Assembly (NCBI GenBank): GCA_963777665.1
Contig: CAVZRJ010000004.1
Coordinates: 1-64,000 of the forward strand
Length of the DNA: 64,000 nucleotides
Source of the DNA: Bog-756 sp963777665
GTDB taxonomy: Bacteria > Actinomycetota > Acidimicrobiia > Acidimicrobiales > RAAP-2
Direction of reading: 5' to 3'
In this document: in pieces, positions 7,120-15,921 of the stretch
Position numbering within the stretch: the stretch's first letter is position 1
Layout of the letters: each line of letters opens with the position of its first letter
Notes under the pieces: generated by a model
The model's database searches: none
Seen by the model: only the letters and a program-made list of their open reading frames with translations
Told to the model about the DNA's origin: nothing
Made by a program: the position numbers and the translations under genes

Positions 7120-7541
7120 CCCCTCCCGGCGGGGGGGGCCGGTTGGCCCGCCTCGCCATCGGCGTCATCGCCACCCTCGTCACCGGTTCCGCCCTCGCCG
7201 CCTGCGGGGCGAGTGCCAACGGACTCGCCAAACAAGCGTGCACCTATGTCGACCGGTCGATCAGCCTCATGCAGCGGGCCTCGGAGCCGGATTCGGCCTC
7301 AGACGCCAATGCCCTCCGCCAGCGCGCCTACATCGAGCTGCTCTCGGCGATGCCCATCGCGGCCCAGGCCGCCTATCACGACAGCCAGTACCAGGCGCTG
7401 GTGACGACGCTCTCCGAGACCAACCGGGTCTCCGAGCAGACGCTGATCCCGTCGTTACAGGCCCAGTGCCGCGCCGCCCAGAGCTCGGTCTTCAACCAGC
7501 AGCCACCACCGGGCACGATCCCGCCCGCGTCCGGGAGCTGA
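7116..7541 (+). CDS. Small predicted lipoprotein
   Basis: A 141-residue exported protein. Residues ~1-28 form a signal peptide ending in a lipobox (LAAC), so the mature protein would be lipid-anchored outside the membrane. The mature part (~110 residues) is helical with a repeated pattern of Ala/Gln/Ser and two further cysteines, and ends in a Pro-rich tail. GTG 7116 overlaps the stop of the upstream gene (GTGA), indicating translational coupling. The function is unknown. It converges on the acyltransferase gene with only nine bases between the stops. Confidence 0.7.
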   Translation: MTPPGGGGRLARLAIGVIATLVTGSALAACGASANGLAKQACTYVDRSISLMQRASEPDSASDANALRQRAYIELLSAMPIAAQAAYHDSQYQALVTTLSETNRVSEQTLIPSLQAQCRAAQSSVFNQQPPPGTIPPASGS

Positions 7542-7550
7542 GGGCATCGG

Positions 7551-9824
7551 TCAGGGTCCGTGGGCACCACCGCCCGCCGAGGTGGTGCCAGAGGCCGACA
7601 CGGTGACCGGCGGCGAGGGGACCGTCGATCCCGTCGGCGGGGTGAGCAGAGAGTGCCCGGCCATCTGCAATCTGCCCATCTGGACGATCCCCGGCAGAAG
7701 GTGCGCAGCCAGCCACTGGCCGGCGGCAGGAGTCGGGACGATGTGCACCCCGTCTCCGTCACGAAGCTGGATGCCGTCGACCGAGGTGGAGAACACCCCC
7801 CCGGGACACACCAGGGCCCCGAAGTCCTCCAGTCGAACCGTGGCCGGGTGTTCCGCTGCCACCTGCCGCACCATCTGGTTGTAGAGGGAGATCCGTGCGG
7901 GCGAGTCCTCGGGCCACGGCTGCCCGTTGGGCTGCTCCCCCGAGTCGAAGCAGGGAGCGGTCATGAGCACGACGAGCGCGCCGTCGGAGGTGGCCACTTG
8001 AACAGCCTGCTCGAGCGACCGGTGGAGCACCGCGTCGAAGGCCGGCTCGCCGATATGGAGCCACCGACCGTCGACGAGTCGGTCCATGACCTCCCACCGG
8101 CCGGCCAGGATCATCACCACATCGGGGTGGAACTGGTCGAGGTCGCCCTTCCACTGCGCGGGCCACTGGGAAGAGGGAGCTGACGACGAATTGCACGATG
8201 GGACCATGACATTGGTGACGCCACCGGCCTCGTACCCGGTGCTGCGGACAACCCCGCAGGCCACGATGGCCCCGTTGTCGATGCTCACGTCGTAATGCTG
8301 CTGGGGTTGGCCGGCCAGGAGGGCGAACCCCAGTCGCCAGGCCACCGAGTCGCCGAACACCGCCACCTTCACCGGTTCCCCGGTGTAGCCGGTACCCACT
8401 ACCCGCACCGGGTCGACGGGGCCGGCTGCCGCGGGCACGGTCGCAGCCACCGTGACGGCGACCACTCCGAGGAAGGCGGTGGACGTGGCCAACCAGGCCC
8501 GCCACTCGGTGAGGGAGGCCATCCGACCCCGGCGGATGGGCAACTCGACCAGGTAGTAGGAGGCGGTGGCCACCACCAGCGTCACCGTCATCCGCACGGC
8601 CAACAAGGGCAGTCCGTAGAGGTGCATCCGGGTGGCGTCCAACACTGCGAACAGCGGGTAGTGCCAGAGATAGACGCCGTAGGAGATCTTGCCCAGGTAA
8701 CGGAAGACCGGATTGCCGAGTGACCGGGAGAGCGATGCCGTCTGTGCGGTCACCGTACAAAAGATGACCGCGGCCACCCCGAGGGCGAAGAGCAGCTCCC
8801 CACCCTCGAAGAGGGCGGCGGAGGGACGGTCGACGCGGGTCCAGCACACGATCCCAGCGATCAGCACCGACCACCCGAACGCCTGGGTGACCGGGCGCAC
8901 CAGCGGGCCGGTGATCTCCCAGGCGTTGATCGGTCGGATGCTCGGGCCCCGCCGACGGTGCATGTCACGCCGGTGCGGCCGTGGGGTCGCAGTCCCGGTC
9001 GTCCCGGCCGAGGGGTGGGCACGCCCGAACCGTCCAGCGGTGAGCTCGGGAATCGCCGAGGGAATCACCGTCCGGTGCTCGGCCCAGATGGTCATGGCGA
9101 TCGCCAGAGCGGCCCCGACCAGGATGTCCTGGCTGCGGGTGTCGGTTCCCTCGTAGAGCCGGGTGAGCGATGCCCCGTGGAGGAACGAGATCCGCATGTC
9201 GAGTGCCGAGACAAGGGCGCCGGCCACCGCGGCGGTCAGCACCGGCCACAGGCGGCGCGACGGGCGGAGCCGCTGGCCGAGGCGGAGCAGCACCAGCACG
9301 ACCGGGGGCCACACGATGTAGAACTGCTCTTCGATGGCAAGCGACCACATGTGCCCGAGCGGCGACGGCTGGGCGCTGGCGACGAAGTAGTTGGCGCCGC
9401 CGATGATGAAGTGCCAGTTGGCCACATAGAACAGTGTCGACAGCGCGTCGAGCCGGAGCGACGCGAACTCGCCGGAGGCCGAGAACACCTTCGCCAGGAT
9501 CGCCACCCCGAGGAGCATGAGCAGGAGCGCGGGCAGCAGGCGCCGGGCCCGTCGGGCCCAGAACTCACCGAGCCGGATGCTCAGGCGGGTAGCCCACTCG
9601 CCGAGCAGCAGCGTGGTGATCAGGAAACCCGAGAGCACAAAGAAGACATTGACCCCGAGGAAGCCACCGGTGACCAGCGGGGCTCCACCGTGGTACAGGA
9701 GGACCCCGAGCACGGCGATGGCGCGCAGTCCGTCGAGCGCCGGGACGAAATTGAAGACGACGGTTCGCCCCCGCGCCCTCGAATGGGCACCTCCCCGGGT
9801 GACGGCGTCGGTCTCAGCGGTCAT
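7551..9824 (-). CDS. Membrane acyltransferase fused to an SGNH hydrolase (OafA/YrhL type)
   Basis: A 757-residue two-domain enzyme that transfers acyl groups to cell-surface glycans or lipids. Residues ~20-440 are an Acyltransferase_3 membrane domain with about ten helices; the start carries FVPALDGLRAIAVLGVLLYH and the FFVLSGFLIT block. After one more helix (~460-480) comes a periplasmic SGNH domain: block I KVAVFGDSVAW (Ser), ILAGRWEV, and the C-terminal DGVHIVP Asp-His pair. This layout is that of O-acetylases such as OatA. A ~40-residue Arg/Pro-rich insert sits between membrane helices near residue 280. The start ATG 9824 has GGAGG eight bases upstream. Confidence 0.88.
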   Translation of the reverse strand: MTAETDAVTRGGAHSRARGRTVVFNFVPALDGLRAIAVLGVLLYHGGAPLVTGGFLGVNVFFVLSGFLITTLLLGEWATRLSIRLGEFWARRARRLLPALLLMLLGVAILAKVFSASGEFASLRLDALSTLFYVANWHFIIGGANYFVASAQPSPLGHMWSLAIEEQFYIVWPPVVLVLLRLGQRLRPSRRLWPVLTAAVAGALVSALDMRISFLHGASLTRLYEGTDTRSQDILVGAALAIAMTIWAEHRTVIPSAIPELTAGRFGRAHPSAGTTGTATPRPHRRDMHRRRGPSIRPINAWEITGPLVRPVTQAFGWSVLIAGIVCWTRVDRPSAALFEGGELLFALGVAAVIFCTVTAQTASLSRSLGNPVFRYLGKISYGVYLWHYPLFAVLDATRMHLYGLPLLAVRMTVTLVVATASYYLVELPIRRGRMASLTEWRAWLATSTAFLGVVAVTVAATVPAAAGPVDPVRVVGTGYTGEPVKVAVFGDSVAWRLGFALLAGQPQQHYDVSIDNGAIVACGVVRSTGYEAGGVTNVMVPSCNSSSAPSSQWPAQWKGDLDQFHPDVVMILAGRWEVMDRLVDGRWLHIGEPAFDAVLHRSLEQAVQVATSDGALVVLMTAPCFDSGEQPNGQPWPEDSPARISLYNQMVRQVAAEHPATVRLEDFGALVCPGGVFSTSVDGIQLRDGDGVHIVPTPAAGQWLAAHLLPGIVQMGRLQMAGHSLLTPPTGSTVPSPPVTVSASGTTSAGGGAHGP

Positions 9825-9983
9825 GGACGGGGCCTCCGGACCCACGCGTGCGGTCCCGACCATGCAGCGGGCGCCACAGGTCACCCACCATGTTGTCAGC
9901 TCTCCGCCACCCGCTGGGGGCATTTGGTGTGAGGCCCGACCGGCGCTGCACCCTGCCGTCCGAGCCGCTCCGGCCCGCCCGGG

Positions 9984-11441
9984 TCACACCGTCGGGCTGT
10001 ACCCGGCAGGGAGGTTGATGGTCTTCTTCTCGAGGAACAGCTCGAGACCGTCCTCGCCGAACTCGCGCCCCACGCCCGACTCCTTGTAGCCACCGAACGG
10101 TGAGGAGAAGTCGATCGGGATGGCCGAATTCACCATGTAGGTCCCGGTGCGCACCTGTCGGGCGACGCCGAGGCCACGATCGTTGTCTGCGCTGAACACC
10201 GCACCGCACAAGCCGTAGTCGGAATCGTTGGCAATGCGCACAGCGTCAGCCTCGTCTTCATAGGGGATGACCGACAGCACCGGGCCGAAGATCTCCTCCT
10301 GAGCGATGCGCATCGAATTGTCCACGTCGACGAGAACGGTGGGCTCGACGAACCACCCGGTCGGGAGATCCTTGGGCCGGCCACCGCCGACTGCCACCTT
10401 TGCCCCTTCCTCCTGGCCGATCCGGAGATAGTTCTCCACGCGGTCTCGCTGGCGCTCGGCGACCAATGGTCCGACCTCGGTGGCCGGATCCAGAGCGTCG
10501 CCGACCTTCAAGGCCCGAACCTGCTCGACGAGCGCGTCGGCGACCTCGGTGTAACGATCGCGAGGGGCGAGGATCCGAGTGAGCGAGATGCACGCCTCGC
10601 CGTTGTTCATGATGGCGTTGGGCATCATGAGGGGAAGCGCCTCATCGAGGTTGACGTCGTCGAGCAGGATCGCGGCCGACTTCCCGCCGAGCTCGAGGCT
10701 GAACCGCTTGAGGGTGGCCCCGCAGGCGGCGCCGATCTTCTTGCCGGCGGCGGTCGACCCGGTGAAGGAGACCTTGTCGACGTCAGGGTGGCTGACCAAG
10801 TGCTCGCCGACCTCGCGGCCGGCTGGTACCACGCTGAGCACGCCCTTCGGCAGCCCGGCGTCGACCAGGATCTGGGCGAAGACATTGGCGTCGAGCGGAG
10901 TCTCCGGGGCTGGCTTGAAGACCACCGTGCTGCCCGAGAGCAGGGCCGGGCCCAGCTTGGCGGCGGCCAGGAAGAGAGGCACGTTCCACGGGGTGATGGC
11001 CGCCACCACCCCGATCGGCTCCTTGGTCACCAGGACCGGCCCCATGAGGCCATCCTTGACCGTGTCGAAGGCGAACGTCGATCCGAGGCCGGCGTAGTAG
11101 TCGAGGATCATCGTCGGGGCAAGCACTTGGGCCATCAAGCCCCACGAGACAGGCGAGCCCATCTCGGAGGAGATCAGCTCGGCAATGCCCTGCATGTCGT
11201 TACGGATCGCGTCGGCAGCCTTGGCCAGGATCGCCCCACGCTCGACGGGGGTCATGTGCGGCCAGGGTCCGTGGTCCACCGCGTCGCGGGCGGCCGCCAC
11301 CGCCCGGTCGATGTCGGCCTCCTTGGCCTCGGGGGTCCGCCCCACCAGCTCGCCCGTCGTGGGCGAGTGGACGTCGAAGACAGCGGATGAGGACGGCTCC
11401 ACCCATTCCCCTCCGATGAACAGACGGTCGTACGAGTTCAC
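9984..11441 (-). CDS. NAD(P)-dependent aldehyde dehydrogenase
   Basis: A 485-residue aldehyde dehydrogenase that oxidises an aldehyde to a carboxylic acid. It shows the cofactor segment TPWNVPLFL and FKPAPETPL, FTGSTAAGKKIG of the Rossmann fold, the general-base Glu in LELGGKSA, and the catalytic Cys in NNGEACISL (the usual QxC is replaced by EAC). PFGGYKESGVGREFG near the end is standard. GTG 11441 is preceded by GGGAGG six bases upstream. The pattern (VDHGPWPHMTPVERG, ITPWNVP) is that of the general ALDH group seen with P450 or terpene catabolism, but the substrate is open. It is divergent from 11612. Confidence 0.9.
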   Translation of the reverse strand: MNSYDRLFIGGEWVEPSSSAVFDVHSPTTGELVGRTPEAKEADIDRAVAAARDAVDHGPWPHMTPVERGAILAKAADAIRNDMQGIAELISSEMGSPVSWGLMAQVLAPTMILDYYAGLGSTFAFDTVKDGLMGPVLVTKEPIGVVAAITPWNVPLFLAAAKLGPALLSGSTVVFKPAPETPLDANVFAQILVDAGLPKGVLSVVPAGREVGEHLVSHPDVDKVSFTGSTAAGKKIGAACGATLKRFSLELGGKSAAILLDDVNLDEALPLMMPNAIMNNGEACISLTRILAPRDRYTEVADALVEQVRALKVGDALDPATEVGPLVAERQRDRVENYLRIGQEEGAKVAVGGGRPKDLPTGWFVEPTVLVDVDNSMRIAQEEIFGPVLSVIPYEDEADAVRIANDSDYGLCGAVFSADNDRGLGVARQVRTGTYMVNSAIPIDFSSPFGGYKESGVGREFGEDGLELFLEKKTINLPAGYSPTV

Positions 11442-11611
11442 GGGGTCCTCCCTTGACGCGAGATGTGTGCCGGACGACCACCCCACCACGGGCAGGCGGC
11501 GTACCTGCCATGATCGTAGCCGCGGTCCGCCGGCTCCATCCGCGGGCGGTTACGCTCCACTCGTCCCGCCCCTCGGCGCCCTCATGTGCCCGGCCCCGGC
11601 CGGAGACTGGA

Positions 11612-12733
11612 GTGAATCCCGTGCTCTCCCCTCTCGACGACTACCCGGTCCACCAGATCTCCGAACCGATGCGGAATGTCGGCACATCGGACCGGAACTT
11701 CTACGACCGCTACTACTTCAATATCCACGGTACGGGCGAGGTGCACGGCACGGATCAGGAGCTGTTCTGTGTGATCGGCGTGGGCCAGTACCCCAACCTG
11801 AGCGTCGCCGACGCCTTCGTGTCGGTGCTGTGGGGTGGTGACCACCGGGTCGTCCGCTCATCGAGAGTCCTCGGCGCCGACCGGATGGACACCTCGGTCG
11901 GCCCGATCCGGGTCGAGGTACTGCGGGGCCTCGAGAAGGTGCGGGTCGTCGTCGAGCCGAACGAGTGGGGCCTCGAGCTCGACGCCGTCTACGACGGCTT
12001 CTCCGAGGCGCACCTCGAGGCGCGGCACTTCGACCGCCAGTTCTCACGGGTGACCTTCGATTCCACCCGCTTCGCCCAGCTCGGGAGTTGGACAGGCACC
12101 CTCACCCTCGGCGATCGCCAGATGCAGCTCGCCCCGGACCGGTGGTGGGGCTGCCGGGACCGGTCCTGGGGGGTGCGCCCGGTCGGGGAGGCCGAGCCCC
12201 CCGGCATCCGGGTGACCGACGCCGCTGGCGGCTTCTTCTGGATCTACGCACCGGTGCGCTTCGACGACCACGCCCTCGTGACCATCATCCAGGAACGACC
12301 CTCCGGAGAGCGGATCATGCAGGACGCCCACCGCGTCTTCCCACTGGGCTCTGGACGAGAGGCCGAGTGGCTCGGACGACCCGAGCACGCGCTGCGCTTC
12401 GCCGCCGGCAGCCGGGCGGTGACCGGTGCCACCCTCAGCTATTTCGGCGCCCACGGTGAGAAGACAGCAGAGGTGGAGGTCGAGACCCTCCTGGCCTTCC
12501 CCCTGCTGCTCGGGAGTGGCTACGGGCTGGAGCCGGACTGGAAGCACGGGATGTACCAGGGCGACCTGGTCGTCCAGGGCCAGGAGATCCCGCCGGCCGA
12601 CCCGAGCTACCCGAACTGGGGCCTGACCGAGTACGCGGCCCGCTTCACCTCCGACGGCAAGGTCGGCTACGGCATGTTCGAGTGTGCGGTCATGGGCCCC
12701 CACCGGCAGTACGGCTTCGACGGCTGGGAATGA
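11612..12733 (+). CDS. Conserved protein of unknown function (possible CrtC/lipocalin-like fold)
   Basis: A 373-residue soluble protein, beta-rich throughout, with the striking motif DRWWGCRDRSWGVRP in the middle (~residue 175-190) and WIYAPVRFDDHALV after it. Trp/Arg motifs of this kind occur in the AttH/CrtC (tocopherol-cyclase-like) superfamily of double lipocalin-like proteins; that link is from memory and not certain. No signal peptide. The start is GTG 11612 with GGAG six bases before; upstream in-frame codons are low-complexity. It converges on the 12767 operon and lies among F420, ALDH and SnoaL-like genes, hinting at steroid or terpenoid metabolism. Confidence 0.6.
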   Translation: MNPVLSPLDDYPVHQISEPMRNVGTSDRNFYDRYYFNIHGTGEVHGTDQELFCVIGVGQYPNLSVADAFVSVLWGGDHRVVRSSRVLGADRMDTSVGPIRVEVLRGLEKVRVVVEPNEWGLELDAVYDGFSEAHLEARHFDRQFSRVTFDSTRFAQLGSWTGTLTLGDRQMQLAPDRWWGCRDRSWGVRPVGEAEPPGIRVTDAAGGFFWIYAPVRFDDHALVTIIQERPSGERIMQDAHRVFPLGSGREAEWLGRPEHALRFAAGSRAVTGATLSYFGAHGEKTAEVEVETLLAFPLLLGSGYGLEPDWKHGMYQGDLVVQGQEIPPADPSYPNWGLTEYAARFTSDGKVGYGMFECAVMGPHRQYGFDGWE

Positions 12734-12766
12734 CCGCGGCACCAGCGGGCCGCCCGGCCGTCCTGC

Positions 12767-13183
12767 TCAGGAGACCGAGCGGATCCTCTCCGGCTCCCAG
12801 TAGGCCCGGATGGCGGCGAGCTTGCCTTCGGGGGTACGCCGGTAGGTGTAGACGCCGTCCACCTCGATGGCCGCCCCACCGGGGAAGGTGATCCGGATCA
12901 CCCCCACGTTGGCGATCTCGTCGCCACAGTGGATCGACCGCTGGATGTCGAACCGGATCGACTCGTTCGGAGCGATGACATCGTCGTAGAAGGCGGCGAT
13001 GGCCGTAGCTCCGCGATGGCCGGTGCCGTCTGGGTCGAACGAGGACGGGCCGATCGGGTCCTCGACCACGGCGTCGTCGTCGAACAGCGCCAGCCACGCC
13101 GCACGGTCCCCGGCCTCCACAGCGGCCATCGAGGCCCTAGAGAGATCCACGACACTCGGCGCACCCTCCCGCTCGGAACTCAC
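12767..13183 (-). CDS. SnoaL-like / NTF2-fold protein (ketosteroid-isomerase-like)
   Basis: A 138-residue single-domain protein with the cone-shaped NTF2/SnoaL pattern: an N-terminal helix (LSRASMAAVEAGDRAAWLALF), DDAVVEDPIG, the HRGATAIAAFY helix, IRFDIQRSIHCGD, and the C-terminal strand LAAIRAYWEPE. Members are isomerases, cyclases or dehydratases acting on hydrophobic small molecules. GTG 13183 overlaps the stop of the F420-type oxidoreductase upstream by four bases, so the two are probably coupled and may act on one substrate. Confidence 0.78.
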   Translation of the reverse strand: MSSEREGAPSVVDLSRASMAAVEAGDRAAWLALFDDDAVVEDPIGPSSFDPDGTGHRGATAIAAFYDDVIAPNESIRFDIQRSIHCGDEIANVGVIRITFPGGAAIEVDGVYTYRRTPEGKLAAIRAYWEPERIRSVS

Positions 13184-14055
13184 CGGTCGGCCTTCGCGAT
13201 CACCGTCTCGGCGAAGCGACGGAGGTTGTCGAGCTTGGCCTGGAGCGGCTCGGTGTCCGGTCCGACCTCGTAGGGCCAGCGGAACCCGACGATGACGTCG
13301 GTGACCCCCTGTTCCTCGAGCCGGCGAACCCCGTCCACCGAGAAGGCGTCGAGCGAGATCACATGGATCTCGAAGGGCCGGTCAGCCGTCCCCGCCTCCT
13401 CGCGCAGCCGAGCGAGCTTCTCGAGCAGACCGGGGAGGTCGGCCGGGTCGCCGCCTCCGTGGAGCCAACCGTCGCACCGGGCGGCCCGTCGGAGGGCCGG
13501 CGCGGCATGGCCGCCGATCAGGATGGGAAGGGGTTCGGTCGGGACGGGGCTCATCTTGACCGGCGGGAGGTCGTAGCACTGACCGTGGTACTCGAAGTAG
13601 CCACCGGCCGCGAGACCCCGCACGATGTCGACCGCCTCGTCCATGCGGCGGCCGCGGTCCTCCCAGGGCACACCGACCAATTGGTAGTCCTCGGGCCAGG
13701 GGCTGGTGCCGACCCCGAGGGCGAGCCGGTTGCCGGTCAGGACGGCTACCGATGTGGCCTGCTTGGCAACCACCAGTGGATGTCGGGTCGGCAATTTGAG
13801 CACGAAGGTGACGAACCGGATGCGCTCGGTCACCGCCCCCATCGCCGGGATCAGTGAGAAGGGTTCGAGGAACGGCTTGTCCTCGAGGAACTCGCGGGTG
13901 TGATCGGGCGAGAAGGGGTACGTGGAGTCCGACTCCTCCGGATAGCAGAGGCTGTCGGGCACCACCATTCCGTCATACCCGGCATCCTCGGCCGCCCGGG
14001 CCAGCGGCAGGTAGTAGGACGGATCGACCATCGACTCCGCATACGAGAACCGCAT
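13180..14055 (-). CDS. LLM-class F420-dependent oxidoreductase
   Basis: A 291-residue TIM-barrel enzyme of the bacterial luciferase-like family, whose actinobacterial members mostly use coenzyme F420. Typical segments are MRFSYAES at the start, RIRFVTFVLKLPTRHPLVVAKQATSVAV as the hallmark helix, GNRLALGVGTSPWPEDY, and LPILIGGHAAPALRRAARCDGWL. The start ATG 14055 overlaps the stop of a 36-codon frame (TGATG), and the gene overlaps the downstream SnoaL-like gene. This makes a compact operon 14562 to 12767. The substrate is unknown; reduction of an unsaturated or oxidised lipid is plausible. Confidence 0.88.
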   Translation of the reverse strand: MRFSYAESMVDPSYYLPLARAAEDAGYDGMVVPDSLCYPEESDSTYPFSPDHTREFLEDKPFLEPFSLIPAMGAVTERIRFVTFVLKLPTRHPLVVAKQATSVAVLTGNRLALGVGTSPWPEDYQLVGVPWEDRGRRMDEAVDIVRGLAAGGYFEYHGQCYDLPPVKMSPVPTEPLPILIGGHAAPALRRAARCDGWLHGGGDPADLPGLLEKLARLREEAGTADRPFEIHVISLDAFSVDGVRRLEEQGVTDVIVGFRWPYEVGPDTEPLQAKLDNLRRFAETVIAKADR

Positions 14056-14165
14056 CAGGACTCGACCCCCTCGACGTCCGACAGCGCCCGGACAACGAGG
14101 GACCCGAACTGCGCCCACCGCTCGAGCGTCACCGCGCGGTCTTTCAGATCCACCACGACCTCCAT
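14055..14165 (-). CDS. Very small protein (36 residues) coupled to the LLM gene
   Basis: A 36-codon frame starting MEVVVDLKDRAV and ending DVEGVES. Its TGA overlaps the ATG of the F420-type oxidoreductase (TGATG), and GGTGGGGGAC lies in the ribosome-binding position. It fills an otherwise empty gap in the operon. It may be a real micro-protein, a translational coupler or the remnant of a longer subunit. Evidence is position and start signals only. Confidence 0.45.
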   Translation of the reverse strand: MEVVVDLKDRAVTLERWAQFGSLVVRALSDVEGVES

Positions 14166-14193
14166 GTCCCCCACCGATCGGTGTGCCCGGCGG

Positions 14194-14562
14194 TCACGCG
14201 CCGATCGAACCGACGACCCCGGCGGCCTTCAGGCGATCGGCGACCCACTGGATACCGTCTGGGCTGTTCATCGCATCGTCCCAACCGTCGAGGACCTGTT
14301 CCACCTCGGCCCTGCTTGCAATGGTCCCGAGGATGGTGACCGTGAGGCCGTCGACAGCCAACTGGCCGACCTCGATGTCGCCGAACGGGGTCCACGAGTC
14401 GGCCTCCGGAACCAACTCGAGCATGGCATAGAGCTCACCGGTGTCTTCGACCCAGCTGAGCTCGTACCGGCTGCCCTTGGCATCGAACCAGTTGTTCCCG
14501 AACTCGACCTCGCCCGACTGCCGGCGCCGTTCGTCGGCGCTGTAGAACTGCTCGATGTCCAT
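14194..14562 (-). CDS. Hypothetical protein, first gene of the LLM operon
   Basis: A 122-residue acidic soluble protein. It begins MDIEQFYSADERRRQSGEVEFG, then FGNNWFDAKGSRYELSWVEDTGELYAM and a beta segment through LAVDGLTVTILGTIASRAEVEQVL, ending in a helix with DGIQWVADRLKAAG. I know no function; similar small proteins occur as single-copy genes in Acidimicrobiia. The ATG at 14562 has TAGGAACC just upstream. It is followed after 28 bases by the 36-residue frame, then the LLM and SnoaL-like genes. Confidence 0.65.
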   Translation of the reverse strand: MDIEQFYSADERRRQSGEVEFGNNWFDAKGSRYELSWVEDTGELYAMLELVPEADSWTPFGDIEVGQLAVDGLTVTILGTIASRAEVEQVLDGWDDAMNSPDGIQWVADRLKAAGVVGSIGA

Positions 14563-14684
14563 GGTTCCTACGGTAGCCGAACCCTCCGTGAGCAGCCGAA
14601 ACAACGCGCAGCGTGCCCGTCCCCGCCCGCGGCCGCACCGGTGCCCGTGCTGACTACGATCATTGACGACCGAAAGGACTGCTG

Positions 14685-15185
14685 GTGACCCTCTCGCCAA
14701 CCCGCATCGTGCTCGTACTGCTCTTCGTCTTCCTGGGCTTCTTCGGGGCAGCCTTCGCGGTGAGCGGCGTCCTGGTTCCCCTGCCCGCCCCGGCGGCAGG
14801 GGGCACCTGCGGTCCGACCACAGCATCCGAATCCGCGCTCGCTGCGCTCTCTGATCCGGCCTCCATCGGGGCCGGACCCCAGCCGCCCGCCTCCAACACC
14901 GTCGCACACGCCCAGTGGCAGGCCTTCGTCAGCCAGTGCCAGTCGTCGGCCGATCAGCGCGCGCTCGCCGCCGGGGCGATCCTGGTCCTTTCCGTTGCGG
15001 TCGCCGTGGTCGGTCCGATGCTGGTGCTCCGGCGGAAGCGGTCGCGGGGCCCCGGCTCGGAAACATCCGGGGCACACGGCGTCCCCGGCGGGCCGATCAC
15101 CGGCTGGGGTCCGGGCGGACCGACGTGGAGCGCGACCGAACTGGTCGGCCAGCCAGGCATCGGGTCGGCTCCCGGGGGCCCCTGA
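14685..15185 (+). CDS. Membrane protein with two transmembrane segments
   Basis: A 166-residue protein. Helix 1 is at ~8-32 (IVLVLLFVFLGFFGAAFAVSGVL); the external loop (~33-95) has two cysteines (GTCGPT and SQCQSS) that could form a disulfide; helix 2 is at ~96-117 (AAGAILVLSVAVAVVGPML), followed by an RRKRSR stop-transfer and a Gly/Pro/Ser-rich cytoplasmic tail ending near SAPGGP. This resembles small actinobacterial membrane proteins of unknown role. The start is GTG 14685 with AAGGA six bases upstream. Confidence 0.65.
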   Translation: MTLSPTRIVLVLLFVFLGFFGAAFAVSGVLVPLPAPAAGGTCGPTTASESALAALSDPASIGAGPQPPASNTVAHAQWQAFVSQCQSSADQRALAAGAILVLSVAVAVVGPMLVLRRKRSRGPGSETSGAHGVPGGPITGWGPGGPTWSATELVGQPGIGSAPGGP

Positions 15186-15257
15186 CCGGAAGGATCGGGC
15201 GGAGCGCCGGCGACCGCGGCTTGGTGACGCGTGGGTGACGGATTGGTGAACGGAGAG

Positions 15258-15425
15258 CTACGAGGCCCGTAGGGCGCGGTATTCGGAGTCCGACCAGTCG
15301 AGGTTGCACACCCGGCAGCGCCAGCACGGCTCGGTACCGAAGGTCCGTGCCGATCGCACGATGAGCTTGGGGACATCCTCCGACCCGCAATGGGGACAGA
15401 TACGAAAGACCTCGACTTCGCTCAT
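15258..15425 (-). CDS. Small zinc-ribbon protein (55 residues)
   Basis: A 55-residue frame starting MSEVEVFRICPHCGSEDVP with a second cysteine cluster CWRCRVCN, i.e. CxxC...CxxCxxC, a zinc-ribbon layout. It ends SEYRALRAS. GGAGG sits seven bases before the ATG, and a plausible promoter lies at 15463-15493. It could be a nucleic-acid-binding or rubredoxin-like accessory protein; function unknown. Confidence 0.7.
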   Translation of the reverse strand: MSEVEVFRICPHCGSEDVPKLIVRSARTFGTEPCWRCRVCNLDWSDSEYRALRAS

Positions 15426-15462
15426 GTGCCTACCTCCGACCAGGTGGCTTTGTGGTGCATTT

Positions 15463-15493
15463 ACTGTATCAGCAGTGTCAAGCGCAGCGTCAA
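15463..15493 (-). promoter_or_regulatory. Candidate promoter of the zinc-ribbon gene
   Basis: On the minus strand TTGACG (15493-15488), 19 bases, then TACAGT (15468-15463), about 37 bases before the zinc-ribbon ATG. The spacing is slightly long, and an overlapping TTGACA lies closer in. The rest of 15494-15751 shows no supported gene. Confidence 0.3.
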
Positions 15494-15751
15494 CACCCCC
15501 GCCGCGTTCTTCACCGAACTGCCGCCTCTCCGGCGAGCATCGGCTCCCTCGGGTGACCGCACGAACACCGAGGGCGTCGTCAAGAGGTCACCGCCCTCGC
15601 GACCGGTCGCGGTGCGGGTGCGCGATCGGCGCCAGTCGGCCACGAGCTCCATGATGGTGTCGTTCAGCTGCCGACACCGGGCCGGGTGTCGACCGCCACC
15701 TCCGCCCTGGAGAACTGCTCGCCGGAACACGGCGCCGTGTCGTCGACCCTG

Positions 15752-15824
15752 TGGGGCAGGCTGGGATCGAACCAGCGACCGAGGGATTATGAGTCCCCTG
15801 CTCTGACCACTGAGCTACTGCCCC
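15752..15824 (-). tRNA. tRNA with CAT anticodon, probably tRNA-Ile2
   Basis: Cloverleaf on the minus strand: acceptor GGGGCAG/CTGCCCC, D-arm GCTCAGTGGTCAGAGC, anticodon loop CTCATAA (CAT), T-arm GCTGGTTCGATCCCAGC, discriminator A, no encoded CCA. The D-arm, AGCAGGGGACTCATAATC and TCGCTGG pattern is closer to known tRNA-Ile2 (CAT read as AUA after lysidine modification) than to elongator tRNA-Met, which typically has AGAGCACA. The identity needs the tilS-type determinants compared. Confidence 0.88.
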
Positions 15825-15921
15825 GGGGAACGTCTTCTTCCCCACTGGTCCGACCAGTCACCGTCGCCGAGATCGGGTTCGAGCCGAGGCGGGGACGCCC
15901 GGTCCAGGCAGGGTAGCGGGT

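Noticed and set aside
15461..15730. Minus-strand frame of ~89 residues between the zinc-ribbon gene and the tRNA
   Set aside because: It lacks a good start and would overlap the candidate promoter; composition is irregular.
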